Part shown: one piece after another, positions 1 to 8,731 of the stretch
Layout of the letters: each line of letters starts with the position of its first letter
Position numbering within the stretch: the first letter of the stretch is position 1
Assembly (NCBI GenBank): GCA_916048095.2
Contig: OU696576.1
Span: forward strand, 2,149,501 to 2,213,500
Length of the DNA: 64,000 nt
DNA from: Sacculina carcini
Taxonomy: Eukaryota; Arthropoda; Thecostraca; Sacculinidae
Reading direction: 5' to 3'
The notes under the pieces: model-generated
Databases searched by the model: none
What the model was told of the DNA's origin: nothing
The model's input: only the letters and a program-made list of their open reading frames with translations
Translations under genes and position numbers: made by a program

Positions 1-280
1 GCTCATCAATGGTCACTCATGTTGGGTTTTAATTGAAACTGGATGCACGTGCTGCATAATGACGACCGTAATGTGCGAAAATTGTTGGGTGGTCGTCATC
101 TTCTGTGCGCGAAAGTGGCTGAATGTTGCTTAGCAGTCAATGGTGTTCCAGCTACGTTGATTATGCATGGAAACCCTTTGGTTATAACGTCATAGTCGGA
201 ATGGGTGCCATCCACACTTTTGGAGGATTGTGCATCATCGGATGGAAACTTAATCTGGGTGAAATAGTTTCAATAGTCGT
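1..280 (+). pseudogene. Decayed LTR-retroelement protease fragment
   Basis: Conceptual translation in shifting frames gives VLIETGCTCCI and, further on, FGYNVIVGMGAI followed by FGGLCI and KLNLGE. These align in order with the protease region of the better-preserved LTR element at 35.7-39.4 kb (VLCVIDTGCTRSI, FDFILGLDGIVAMGG, KLTWG). An aspartic protease of this kind would cut the Gag-Pol polyprotein. The reading frame is broken several times, so this is a fossil. The LINE that starts near 281 splits it from its RT part at 4729. The match is by eye only; the fragment may begin before the window. Confidence 0.5.
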
Positions 281-382
281 CAGTCTTGTGCCAGTGGTCG
301 ACGTGAGTGGACGTGCTTTTGTGTTTCTTCCCTGGTGTTGGTCCTTGTTTTCCATTTCTGGCTTACGTTCAGTGTTTGTGTC

Positions 383-1525
383 ATGTCGACGAAACCCTCT
401 GCTATTGTGCAGCCGTGTACCTGTGGTGAGAGTGTAAACTCTGGCGCGCGCATCTATTGTGCAGGATGCCAGCGCACTTTCCACCCCTCGTGTGCCGCTC
501 TTTCTTCAGCGGCACACACGGCCGTCAAGAAGCACAAGTTGTTTTGGCTCTGCCCGAACTGTGTGAGTGATTACGCGGCGACCAAGCGCGACCAAAGCAA
601 GGTGTCGATTGACAAGCTTTCTTCCACCCTGGAATGTCATCTGGCTCAGCTGAAGTCCGACCTCTTGAATGAGATGAAGTCATCCCAGAAGTCACCGTCA
701 TCTGCTCCGCATTCTGAGACATCTGCTTCATATTCGACCGTCCCCCGTCACTCCTACGCCGTCGTCCTGAAGCCTACCAACGCCACTGTGAAGACCGACA
801 CAGTTGAAAAGCTACTGGACGCTGTTCCGGTGGCACAGGCGCGACCAACGTCGGCAGGCGGGGTAGTCCTCACCTGCCACACGGAGGACGCTGCGAATCA
901 AGCCGCCAAAAAACTTGAGGACGGCTTGGACGACGTAAGACTGAGTGTCCACCAGCGCTCTCCCTCACTTCTACCGAAGATTACGCTGACAAATGTGCCT
1001 CCAATTTCTCCCGAGAAATTGATATCCTCTCTACGCCTGAAAAACCCCATCGTTTCGTCCGCCCCTGCCTCGCAGCTCAAATTAATGTTCATTTACACTG
1101 CAAAAACGGGTTTGTCGCATGCAGTGCTGGCGGTTTCTCCGGAAGTTCGACGTGCAATCAAGTCTGTCGGTGATCGGCTCTTCATTGGCCTCCGCTGTTG
1201 TGTGGTGTACGACCGCTTCTGGGTTGTGCATTGCAGTCGGTGTGCTGGCCTGGGTCACCGTGCTGATCGCTGTCCGGTAGAAAACACCGTGACTTGTGGC
1301 TACTGTGCGGGCGCACATCAATCGTCGGCCTGTCAAAACCGCGATAGGGTCAAATGTGCAAACTGTTCCCGCCATTCGCGTCCATGTGACCACTCCTCTT
1401 TCTCATCGACCTGCCCCTCTTTCCTCGCTGTGCGTGAATCGCTCCGTGCGCGCACCATTGTCGCCCCTCTCTCCTCACCCTCATCCAGTAATCTTCCCCT
1501 CTGCAACTCTTCCACTGCGTTTTGA
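383..1525 (+). CDS. LINE ORF1 protein (PHD-like finger, CCHC knuckles)
   Basis: A 380-residue ORF from the ATG at 383; an in-frame ATG at 335 would add 16 hydrophobic residues and is less likely. Residues about 12-60 form a Cys/His cluster of PHD type (CTCGE, CAGC, FHPSC, then WLCPNC). Residues about 284-330 carry gag-like zinc knuckles (CSRCAGLGHRADRC, CGYCAGAHQSSAC, CANC). Between them lies a segment that may be an RRM-like fold, which I cannot confirm. Such ORF1 products bind the element RNA as a chaperone in the ribonucleoprotein. The stop is UGA followed by CUA, and the frame continues open into ORF2. Confidence 0.8.
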   Translation: MSTKPSAIVQPCTCGESVNSGARIYCAGCQRTFHPSCAALSSAAHTAVKKHKLFWLCPNCVSDYAATKRDQSKVSIDKLSSTLECHLAQLKSDLLNEMKSSQKSPSSAPHSETSASYSTVPRHSYAVVLKPTNATVKTDTVEKLLDAVPVAQARPTSAGGVVLTCHTEDAANQAAKKLEDGLDDVRLSVHQRSPSLLPKITLTNVPPISPEKLISSLRLKNPIVSSAPASQLKLMFIYTAKTGLSHAVLAVSPEVRRAIKSVGDRLFIGLRCCVVYDRFWVVHCSRCAGLGHRADRCPVENTVTCGYCAGAHQSSACQNRDRVKCANCSRHSRPCDHSSFSSTCPSFLAVRESLRARTIVAPLSSPSSSNLPLCNSSTAF

Positions 1526-1528
1526 CTA
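1523..1528 (+). promoter_or_regulatory. Candidate UGA-CUA stop-codon readthrough site
   Basis: The ORF1 stop TGA is directly followed by CTA. ORF1 and ORF2 are in the same frame (positions 335, 383, 1523 and 1565 are congruent), no further stop occurs between them, and there is no ATG between the stop and the endonuclease domain. UGA CUA is the established leaky-stop context of several viral and animal readthrough genes. The inference is that ORF2 is made as an ORF1-ORF2 fusion by readthrough. Confidence 0.6.
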
Positions 1529-4450
1529 ACTGACCGTCCTCCGCCATTTATCCCTCCCACTGTATTGTCTACCACTCTCTCTTCTCCTCCGCTTGCCTCC
1601 ACTTCTCTTTCCTCCGTTCCTTCAATTTCTATTGGCCTACAAAACATTCGCTCAGCCCGCAACAAATCCTCACTAATTTCTGATCTCTTGTCTCGCCACA
1701 ACCTTTCTATTCTGTTTCTCACTGAGACATGGCTACTTCAATGCGATGTGCCAGTGTTTTTGGCCCAACTCCCATCATCCTACAACCTAATGCATGTCTG
1801 TCGCTCCTCCTCAAATTCTTCTAAAACTTCGGGTGGCGGTGTCGGCGTTATTTTTAATTCTTCTCTAAGTATTTCCTTACTTTCTGATCTTTCATTCACA
1901 TCAATGTCATTTGAGTACATCGCTACTTCTCTGTTTCTGCCTGCGTCGCCTAAGCTGGGCCTACTGCTTGTCTACCGCCATAATAACCCAGGCTCATCTT
2001 CTCAATTTATCTCTGACTTTGACACCCTTATTTCGTATTTTTTCCAACATTTTTACGATAATTTTATTATTCTTGGGGACTTTAATTTCTGGGTGGACTG
2101 TCCCCTATCACAGCCCTATGCTTCTGATTTTCTTTCTCTACTTGAATCTTGGGGTCTTTCTGTTATAAATTCGGGTATTACTCATACTTCAGGCCACACT
2201 CTCGATCTTCTCATTTGTACAGCTTCATCCGCAAATTTAATTCTTCCCGGTCTGCTTACTTTCCCACCTGATGCCACCACATCCGATCATAGCTTCATTT
2301 CATTTGCTTTAAAACATCACAAACTGGCTTCTACACACTCACCAAAAACCTACTATGCACGTGATTACAGTAACTTCGACTCTTCCTATTTCTCGCTCCT
2401 CGTTTCTTCTTCTCTCTCTCCCACTATTTACAATTTTATTCCCCCTTCAGCCATCTCACACTTCATAAATGAATCTTTGTGTGATATTAATGAGGTTCTG
2501 TTCCCACTGCGCCGCCGCGTGATAAAGTCCTCTGTCTCGCCACTTCCGTGGTTAAATTCGGACTTACGCCACTTACGTGCAGAGACCCGTGCCCATGAAC
2601 GACGTTGGCGCCGATTTCGCACTGAGTCCAACTGGCTGTCTTTTTGCGACTCTCGCAATACTTTTCTTTCCTCTCTCGATCTTGCAAAATCTGTATATTA
2701 TAAAGATAAGCTTTCATCCCGCTCAAATTCCTCTGACTCCAGGTGGCACACCCTGAAATCTATCACCGGTTTTTCCAAATCGGCTCCTTGCTCTATTTCT
2801 GCGTCATGTTTTTCATCTTTTTTCTGCGATAAACTTATCTTCGCCAGATCAAAGCTTCCTTCATCCTCCCTTCCTCTAACTTTTTCGTCCTCAAATACTT
2901 CCCTCGATGCCTTCTCACCTATCACACCTGCGATGACAATCAAGCTTCTAACTAAGCTACAAAAATCCAGGTGCCCCTCTGATCCAATCAACTTTCGTGT
3001 TCTCTCTGACTCCATCTTTCTGCTTGCTCCTGTGCTTACCCATCTTGTAAATACTTCTTTTCTTCATGGAAATTTCCTAGCATCTAAACACGCCATTGTC
3101 TCACCTATTCTAAAAAAACCTTCCCTTGAATCCTCCATCCCCAGCAATTTCAGACCTATTTCTTTGCTTCCTCTTCCTTCCAAGCTTCTTGAGGCTGCCA
3201 TTCTTCCTCAGCTCCGTCCTTGCATATATTCGGCCCTAGATCCATGTCAATCTGGTTTCGTTTCCGGGCACTCAACTGAAACTCTGCTCCTCTCTCTGCT
3301 TAATGATATACTTGCTTCTTTTTCCGTGGGTAATTCTGTGCTTTTCATTTCGCTTGACTTTTCTTCCGCTTTTGACCTTGTGAACCACTCCATCCTCCGC
3401 CAGGATCTACGGCATGCCGGTCTTTCTTCCTCCGCGCTGTCTCTATTGTCATCCTATCTTGCTGATCGGTCATTTTCGGTACGCTGTAACTCCGAATATT
3501 CATCTTCTTCTCCTATTATTTCGGGTGTTCCCCAAGGCTCTCTTCTCGGTCCTCTTTTGTTTAATCTTTATGTTTCTTCTCTTTGTCCGATCCTCCGCAC
3601 CTATCCTATATCTTTCCACATTTATGCGGATGATATCCAAATTTATTTCCCTTTTTCGTCCTCTAACAGTTATCTCATTGACCAACTTCTATCCAACATT
3701 GCTGCCTGGGCGACCTCCAGAGATCTCCTCTTGAATCCCGATAAGACAGAGTATATTTTATTTCACCCTCCTAGGATATCTCCGAACTGTCTTCATTTGT
3801 CCCTCTCCTCTCATATTCGTAGTTTGGGCATTGTCTTTGATCCTTCACTTGATTTCTCCAAACATCTTTCAAACCTTACTCGATCCTGTCGATTCATCCT
3901 GCGCCAACTCTACCCTATACGCCGACACATCGACGAATCCTCTGCACTGCTTCTTGTTAATTCCTATATCTTCTCCCGTCTCGACTATTGCAATTCTCTA
4001 TTTTTTCACCTACCTCAAAAATCTCTTCGATCCCTTCAGTCAATCATTAACCTTTCCTGTCGATTCGTTTTGCGTCTTCCACCTAGGACACCAACCTCTG
4101 TACATATTCGGCAACTAGGCTGGCTGCCAGTCCCTTCGAGGATCCATCATAAGCTCTGCTGTCTTGTATATAAACTTCTTCACTCGCCTTCTCCCCCTTC
4201 CTACTTACTTACCCTCCTACAGTGTAACGAGCGACCTTCCAGTCGTCGTCCTGTACCTCTTGTTTCTCCTCCTGCTCTTCATGAGTCAAACTGGTCAGCC
4301 AAGTCTTTCTACTTTTCTGCTCCCCGTCTTTACAATCAACTTCCTCCTCATGTCCTGAAGCAAAAATCATACTCCTCATTCTCTTCTGCTCTGCAAAAAT
4401 TTTTGCTATCTTTGCCCACACCTCTAACTCCTCCATTCCGACAGCACTAA
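1526..4450 (+). CDS. LINE ORF2 polyprotein: endonuclease and reverse transcriptase
   Basis: The open frame runs from just after the ORF1 stop to the stop at 4448-4450, about 974 codons. The AP-like endonuclease begins near 1625 (LQNIRSARNK, LTETWL, ILGDFN, and SDHSFI towards its end). The RT follows, with NFRPISLLPLPSKLLE, ISLDFSSAFDLVNH, GVPQGSLLGPLLF and the catalytic YADD at about 3624. The enzyme nicks target DNA and primes reverse transcription there. No methionine precedes the endonuclease, so initiation is not by an ordinary AUG. Readthrough from ORF1, reinitiation or a non-AUG start are the options; shared frame and UGA-CUA favour readthrough. No RNase H domain is seen. Confidence 0.8.
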   Translation, partial: LTDRPPPFIPPTVLSTTLSSPPLASTSLSSVPSISIGLQNIRSARNKSSLISDLLSRHNLSILFLTETWLLQCDVPVFLAQLPSSYNLMHVCRSSSNSSKTSGGGVGVIFNSSLSISLLSDLSFTSMSFEYIATSLFLPASPKLGLLLVYRHNNPGSSSQFISDFDTLISYFFQHFYDNFIILGDFNFWVDCPLSQPYASDFLSLLESWGLSVINSGITHTSGHTLDLLICTASSANLILPGLLTFPPDATTSDHSFISFALKHHKLASTHSPKTYYARDYSNFDSSYFSLLVSSSLSPTIYNFIPPSAISHFINESLCDINEVLFPLRRRVIKSSVSPLPWLNSDLRHLRAETRAHERRWRRFRTESNWLSFCDSRNTFLSSLDLAKSVYYKDKLSSRSNSSDSRWHTLKSITGFSKSAPCSISASCFSSFFCDKLIFARSKLPSSSLPLTFSSSNTSLDAFSPITPAMTIKLLTKLQKSRCPSDPINFRVLSDSIFLLAPVLTHLVNTSFLHGNFLASKHAIVSPILKKPSLESSIPSNFRPISLLPLPSKLLEAAILPQLRPCIYSALDPCQSGFVSGHSTETLLLSLLNDILASFSVGNSVLFISLDFSSAFDLVNHSILRQDLRHAGLSSSALSLLSSYLADRSFSVRCNSEYSSSSPIISGVPQGSLLGPLLFNLYVSSLCPILRTYPISFHIYADDIQIYFPFSSSNSYLIDQLLSNIAAWATSRDLLLNPDKTEYILFHPPRISPNCLHLSLSSHIRSLGIVFDPSLDFSKHLSNLTRSCRFILRQLYPIRRHIDESSALLLVNSYIFSRLDYCNSLFFHLPQKSLRSLQSIINLSCRFVLRLPPRTPTSVHIRQLGWLPVPSRIHHKLCCLVYKLLHSPSPPSYLLTLLQCNERPSSRRPVPLVSPPALHESNWSAKSFYFSAPRLYNQLPPHVLKQKSYSSFSSALQKFLLSLPTPLTPPFRQH

Positions 4451-4728
4451 ATCTTGTTCTCTCTACATTCGTTTTCTTGGTTACCAGTGTTAATCTATGA
4501 TGTGATGTGTCATGTGATGTTTGTTACTGTGTAAGATATTTCTTTTGCTGTTTTATACTCGTTTTTCTCTTTTTTATCATGTGTGTTATTTTTGCTGGCT
4601 CATGTATTTTCCCTCTATGAGCTAATACTCCTTTATATTGTTCGCACCAGTTTATCTCTTTTACGCGCCTCTGCTCTACTTGGCGCTATATCAAATACAT
4701 GTTTGTTTGTTTTGTTTGTTTGTTTGAT

Positions 4729-5354
4729 GCTGCGCTGCACTGCGGGAAATCAGTGAGGAGAGACCCGGTCGAGGAGATACGATGAAGTTTGATTCAACCA
4801 CTAGTATGTGGTTTACAAGTGGAAATAGGTCAACGATATTGAACCGAAAGAGTTCGACGATCTAACGGCGCAGTACCAAGTGCCAAATGACACCCGGAAA
4901 GCGTTCTACGATGAAATTGGGTTGTGGATTCAAAGTATATGGCTGGTTCCCTACAACGAAGAGTTATATGGACCAGCTCGATACCTATTTTTTCTGATGG
5001 TGGTACCTCAGCAAAACAAATGAAAAGTCAGAACGGTTCACGGTTTCATGGAGCTTAATCGATATGTGGATGCATTCACCGCAGAAGCCGATGTGTCAAA
5101 AAATTGAGGTGTTGGAGGAGAAGAAGAAGTGAACTCTATCTTATGGATTTGAAAAAGACGTATATTCAAGTAGGCGTTGACAAGTGGTTGTGACCTTACC
5201 AGACTGTCAAGTATGATGGTGAACTGTATTGTCCTACAAGGATCGGTTTCGGACTCAACGCGGCACCCATGATAATGCAAGCTGTCGTGAAAAGGGTGTT
5301 ATGGCTTGACGAGTCCGTGTTTCACGGCTCATCTGCGTATGTGGATGATGCCAT
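4729..5354 (+). pseudogene. Decayed LTR-retroelement reverse transcriptase fragment
   Basis: Broken frames read PNDTRKAFYDEIGLWIQSIW, then HGFMELNRYVDAFTAEADVC, LMDLKKTYIQVGVDKW, YQTVKYDGELYCPTR, FGLNAAPMIMQ and finally YVDD at the right end. These match in order the RT of the LTR element at 35.7-39.4 kb (VMDFRQLNQFVEIHTADADVC, LLDLTRAYLQVEV, FGLSAAPIIMK, YIDD). Together with the protease remnant at 1-280 it forms one old element interrupted by the LINE. It runs straight into the 17-bp minisatellite, so the rest of pol is lost. Confidence 0.6.
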
Positions 5355-5955
5355 TGTTGATATAGTGATTTTGTTGGTATAGTGATATTGTTGATATAGT
5401 GATATTGTTGATATAGTGATATTGTTGATATAGTGATATTGTTGATATAGTGATATTGTTGATATAGTGATATTGTTGATATAGTGATATTGTTGATATA
5501 GTGATATTGTTGATATAGTGATATTGTTGATATAGTGATATTGTTGATATAGTGATATTGTTGATATAGTGATATTGTTGATATAGTGATATTGTTGATA
5601 TAGTGATATTGTTGATATAGTGATATTGTTGATATAGTGATATTGTTGATATAGTGATATTGTTGATATAGTGATATTGTTGATATAGTGATATTGTTGA
5701 TATTGTTGATATAGTGATATTGTTGATATAATGATATTGTTGATATAGTGATATTGTTGATATAGTGATATTGTTGATATAGTGATATTGTTGATATAGT
5801 GATATTGTTGATATAGTGATATTGTTGATATAGTGATATTGTTGATATAGTGATATTGTTGATATAGTGATATTGTTGATATAGTGATATTGCTGATATA
5901 GTGATATAGTGATATTGTTGATATAGTGATATAGTTATCATTGTTGATATAGTGA
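5352..5955 (+). repeat. 17-bp AT-rich minisatellite array
   Basis: About 34 tandem copies of the 17-mer GATATTGTTGATATAGT cover roughly 600 bp, with a few variant units (for example a shortened unit near 5700 and a compound end near 5900). The two overlapping minus-strand ORFs of 216 and 228 residues here are only translations of the repeat. The first unit arises directly from the retroelement codons after YVDD (GCCATTGTTGATATAGTGAT). Confidence 0.95.
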
Positions 5956-6298
5956 GGTGGTGTCTCCGGCAAACGTTAGCGTCGTCGTCGTCATGCTAAT
6001 GTATTTGTGAGGTCCATACCCCTCGACGTTGCATTTAAATTGGTGCACGACGTGATGCTGCCGCACCTATGCAGGCTTGTCACTCTCCGGTTCATTACGA
6101 AGAACCGAGGTAGCTGTTTTTTTGCGTGTTGTAGTAAATTACAAGTTTCACTTGGGTGTTGTCGTCACTGGCTGTCACATTTTTTGCCATAATATCTTTC
6201 ATCAAACGCTCGTCCACTTTGTGTGCTGTCGAAATTATGTTTGTGTAGTACAATTTTATACACTTATCGTTTGAACTGGTCGACGCGTCCGTCTTGAT
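5956..6298 (-). pseudogene. Inverted Penelope-like fragment (RT end and GIY-YIG linker)
   Basis: The minus strand encodes CIKLYYTNIISTAHKVDERL and KNVTASDDNTQVKLVIYYN, then sequence matching the start of the GIY-YIG region. The same stretch occurs on the plus strand at about 7287-7560 in the neighbouring Penelope-like copy. The fragment is therefore a 5'-truncated copy lying head to head with that element. Penelope-like elements commonly leave such inverted, 5'-truncated partners, which is known biology of the group. Junction positions are accurate to about 10 bp. Confidence 0.7.
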
Positions 6299-6299
6299 A

Positions 6300-7814
6300 T
6301 AACAAGACAGGCTGATCAAACAGCCTAACAAAGCTAACGATATACACAAACTGGCCACGTTGACTGGCGAATTCGCACCTGGATACGTATATGGCAACGT
6401 CAAATCGCATAAGTCTGGTGATCCATTGATACCAATAATTTTGCAGATCCCTACTGCCACCTACAATGTTGCAAAAAATCTGAACAAAAGCCTGCAATTA
6501 TACGTGCAGTCTGAATACAGCTTAAGCAGCTCGCAGGATTTTTGGAATTATTGCGAACATAAAATCAAGAAAGTGATATCATCTTTGGATGTCAAAAGCC
6601 TCTTCACAAACGTCCCAGTCGACCGCACCATCGACATAATAATGGATCGCGTGTACAGATGCGACAAAACGCAACAATTAAGAACACCTGAGAGAGTATT
6701 GCTTACTCTACTACTAGCGTGTCTGCACCAAGGAAGATTCCTTCACCTGTCCCGCTGGGCAGCTATAACTGCAGGTGGATGGAATAGCGATGGATAGTCC
6801 CTTGGGTGTTCTTATCGCCGATTTATAATTCGTGCAGCGAATACGAATGTGCTCAAGAACAGCAATCCGGCAATATACTGTCAATTTCTTGATGACATAT
6901 ATATCAACCTAACACCACCAGATGAAATTGAACACCTGCGATTGACACTCGAGAGATAAACCTCAATAAAACTCACCAATGAATGTGCGCAGAATGATCG
7001 TTTGGCATTCCTAGATGTGCTAGTTGAACTGAATGGTGGACAAGCAATCACCAGTGTTCACAGTAAATCTAGCAACGCAGGTTTATGAATGAATGGCCAG
7101 AGCGAGTGCCCGAAAAAATGCTTACGTTCCACGATTTTTGCGTACGTCCGACGTGCCTTGACGCATTGTTAATCATGGAAATCGACACACGACGAGCTCG
7201 AGCGAATCACGCAAGTCTTGGTGAACATCGGATATTGCAATAATGGCACATCAAACGTCATATCTGAGACATTGAACACATATTTCAAGACGGACCAGTC
7301 CAGATGATAAATGTATCAAGTTATACCTCAAAAAGATAATGTCGACAGCGCACAGAATTTATGAGCGTGTGATGAAATAAATTTTGGCAAAAACGGTGAC
7401 AGCCAGTGAGGACAATACCAAAGTAAAACTTGTAATTTACTTCAACATGCAAAAAACAGCCAAATAGGTTATTCTTAATAAGCCGGAGAGTGACAAGCCC
7501 GCACAGCTGCGGCAACATCACGTCGTGTACCAATTCAAGTGCAATGTCGAGCGGTGTGGACATCACACATATATTGGCATCACGACGACAACCCTGTCGC
7601 GGCGGCTGACTTGCCACCTTAACAACGGTGCTATCGAAAATCACTTCAGGCTGGTGCATAACAAAAAAAGCACCCGTCAAAGCATCGTCGAAGGAACACA
7701 GGTTTTGGCCCGCGAAAACAACGCACGGCGATTGCGCATGTTAGAGGCATCACTCAGCTGAAGCCGACGCTGAATTTACATCTCAAACAAAACGGTGTTT
7801 TGCCAACGCACCGA
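6300..7814 (+). pseudogene. Penelope-like retroelement: RT and GIY-YIG endonuclease, decayed
   Basis: Pieces in order: GEFAPGYVYGNVKSHKSGDP (RT N-part), SSLDVKSLFTNVPVDRTI (motif A region), QFLDDIYIN (catalytic DD near 6890), NDRLAFLDVLVEL, and a C-terminal GIY-YIG-type domain at 7525-7761 (YQFKCNVERCGHHTYIGIT, then LSRRLTCHL). The combination RT plus GIY-YIG defines endonuclease-bearing Penelope-like elements. Several stops and frameshifts (after 6797, near 6955, 7367 and 7470) make it inactive. Its 3' tail is separated from it by gypsy element A and resumes at 13811 with the same 4-bp target CCGA. Confidence 0.75.
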
Positions 7815-8716
7815 TGTCGCTGATGGGCATGATGCCGCTAGCGATCGGTCCCAGTGGCTGTGGCAGCAGGTGTGCCGTGAACCAGTGGCGTAGTGTACGA
7901 GTGACGGAGGGTGTGAGACCCAGTCACTCACTAACGCCAACTGCAGCGCACTGGAACGACAGGCTGTGCCCTGTCTGTCGACCCGAAATCGACTACCCTA
8001 CAGCGCGACGCTCGGTATAAAAACCTTCCGTCTTGCTAAGAGACGTCCGAGCTGGGAGTGCACCGCTAAGTGACACTAGCCAGACTCGACGGTTTAAAGC
8101 GAACGTCTGATGCCTCAGAATCAAAAGTGCTCAAGCCCACCACTATGGGTGTCTGTCTCGGAGGAATAACCGGCTACGGTATTCAGTCCAAGGCAGGCGG
8201 CAGAGCACAATCTATCCTTGGCAAAACGCTGTGAGGGCGATGTGGTCTTTAAAAAGACCGAAATGTATATTGCGTAGGTTAACTCGCTAATTTTACAGGG
8301 AGCGGGAGCGGTACCGTGGAGACCAGTCAAACTAAGAGCCGACGACGTGAAAGAGACCTTTATTGCCGAAAGTGCACGCTTTATATACCGCACGTTGTAA
8401 CCGTACGGTGTGGTGTTACACGTGACGTCACTGCTACCGTGTGCAACATGATGAATGTGTATGTGTATGCGTGTGTGTGTGTGCGTGTGTGTTTGTCTGA
8501 CGCGCATGCGCGTCTAACATTTTGCGATAAATAAAACAGCAATAACAATCAAAAGCATATACAAACACCGTGCACACATAATTGTTATATAACGGAATTA
8601 AAACGTAATGACACTCGCGGTAATACAGTGACAGTGATATAATTGGCAAATGCAAATACAATAAAACAGTGTACACATTTGACATACATGGAACAGAATT
8701 GATGTGTGTGGCTACA
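7815..8716 (-). repeat. 3' LTR of gypsy element A
   Basis: 902 bp, a direct repeat of 12909-13810. As the element reads on the minus strand, this is the downstream LTR. It contains a GT-rich microsatellite near 8455-8500. The pol stop codon lies directly outside its inner edge. Confidence 0.9.
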
Positions 8717-8731
8717 CTACCCCCTCCCTAG
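8717..8731 (-). other. Polypurine tract of gypsy element A
   Basis: The minus strand reads AGGGAGGGGGTAG directly before the 3' LTR (TGTAGCC). Such a purine run primes plus-strand DNA synthesis. It overlaps the last pol codons and the TAG stop. Confidence 0.75.

Larger units (their letters stand above)
281..4728 (+). mobile_element. CR1/L2-like non-LTR retrotransposon (LINE)
   Basis: The element has a short 5' untranslated part, ORF1 with a PHD-like finger and CCHC knuckles, ORF2 with AP-type endonuclease and reverse transcriptase, a short 3' UTR and a terminal (TTTG)n-type tail at about 4706-4728. PHD-like ORF1 plus EN-RT and a short-repeat tail fits the CR1 superfamily (CR1/L2/Crack-like); the exact clade needs an RT tree. 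Both ORFs are open, so the copy looks young or potentially active. It lies inside an old LTR-retroelement, whose protease remnant ends at its left and whose RT remnant resumes at its right. The left boundary is approximate. Confidence 0.75.

Noticed and set aside
5352..5955. CRISPR-like array
   Set aside because: Units are contiguous 17-mers with no unique spacers, in a eukaryotic context.
5255..5972. Two long minus-strand ORFs of 216 and 228 residues rich in YHYINN and QQY
   Set aside because: They are translations of the 17-bp minisatellite; the period and the lack of any domain explain them fully.
8121..8685. ORFs duplicated at 13215-13779
   Set aside because: They lie in the two LTRs of gypsy element A and consist largely of microsatellite translation.
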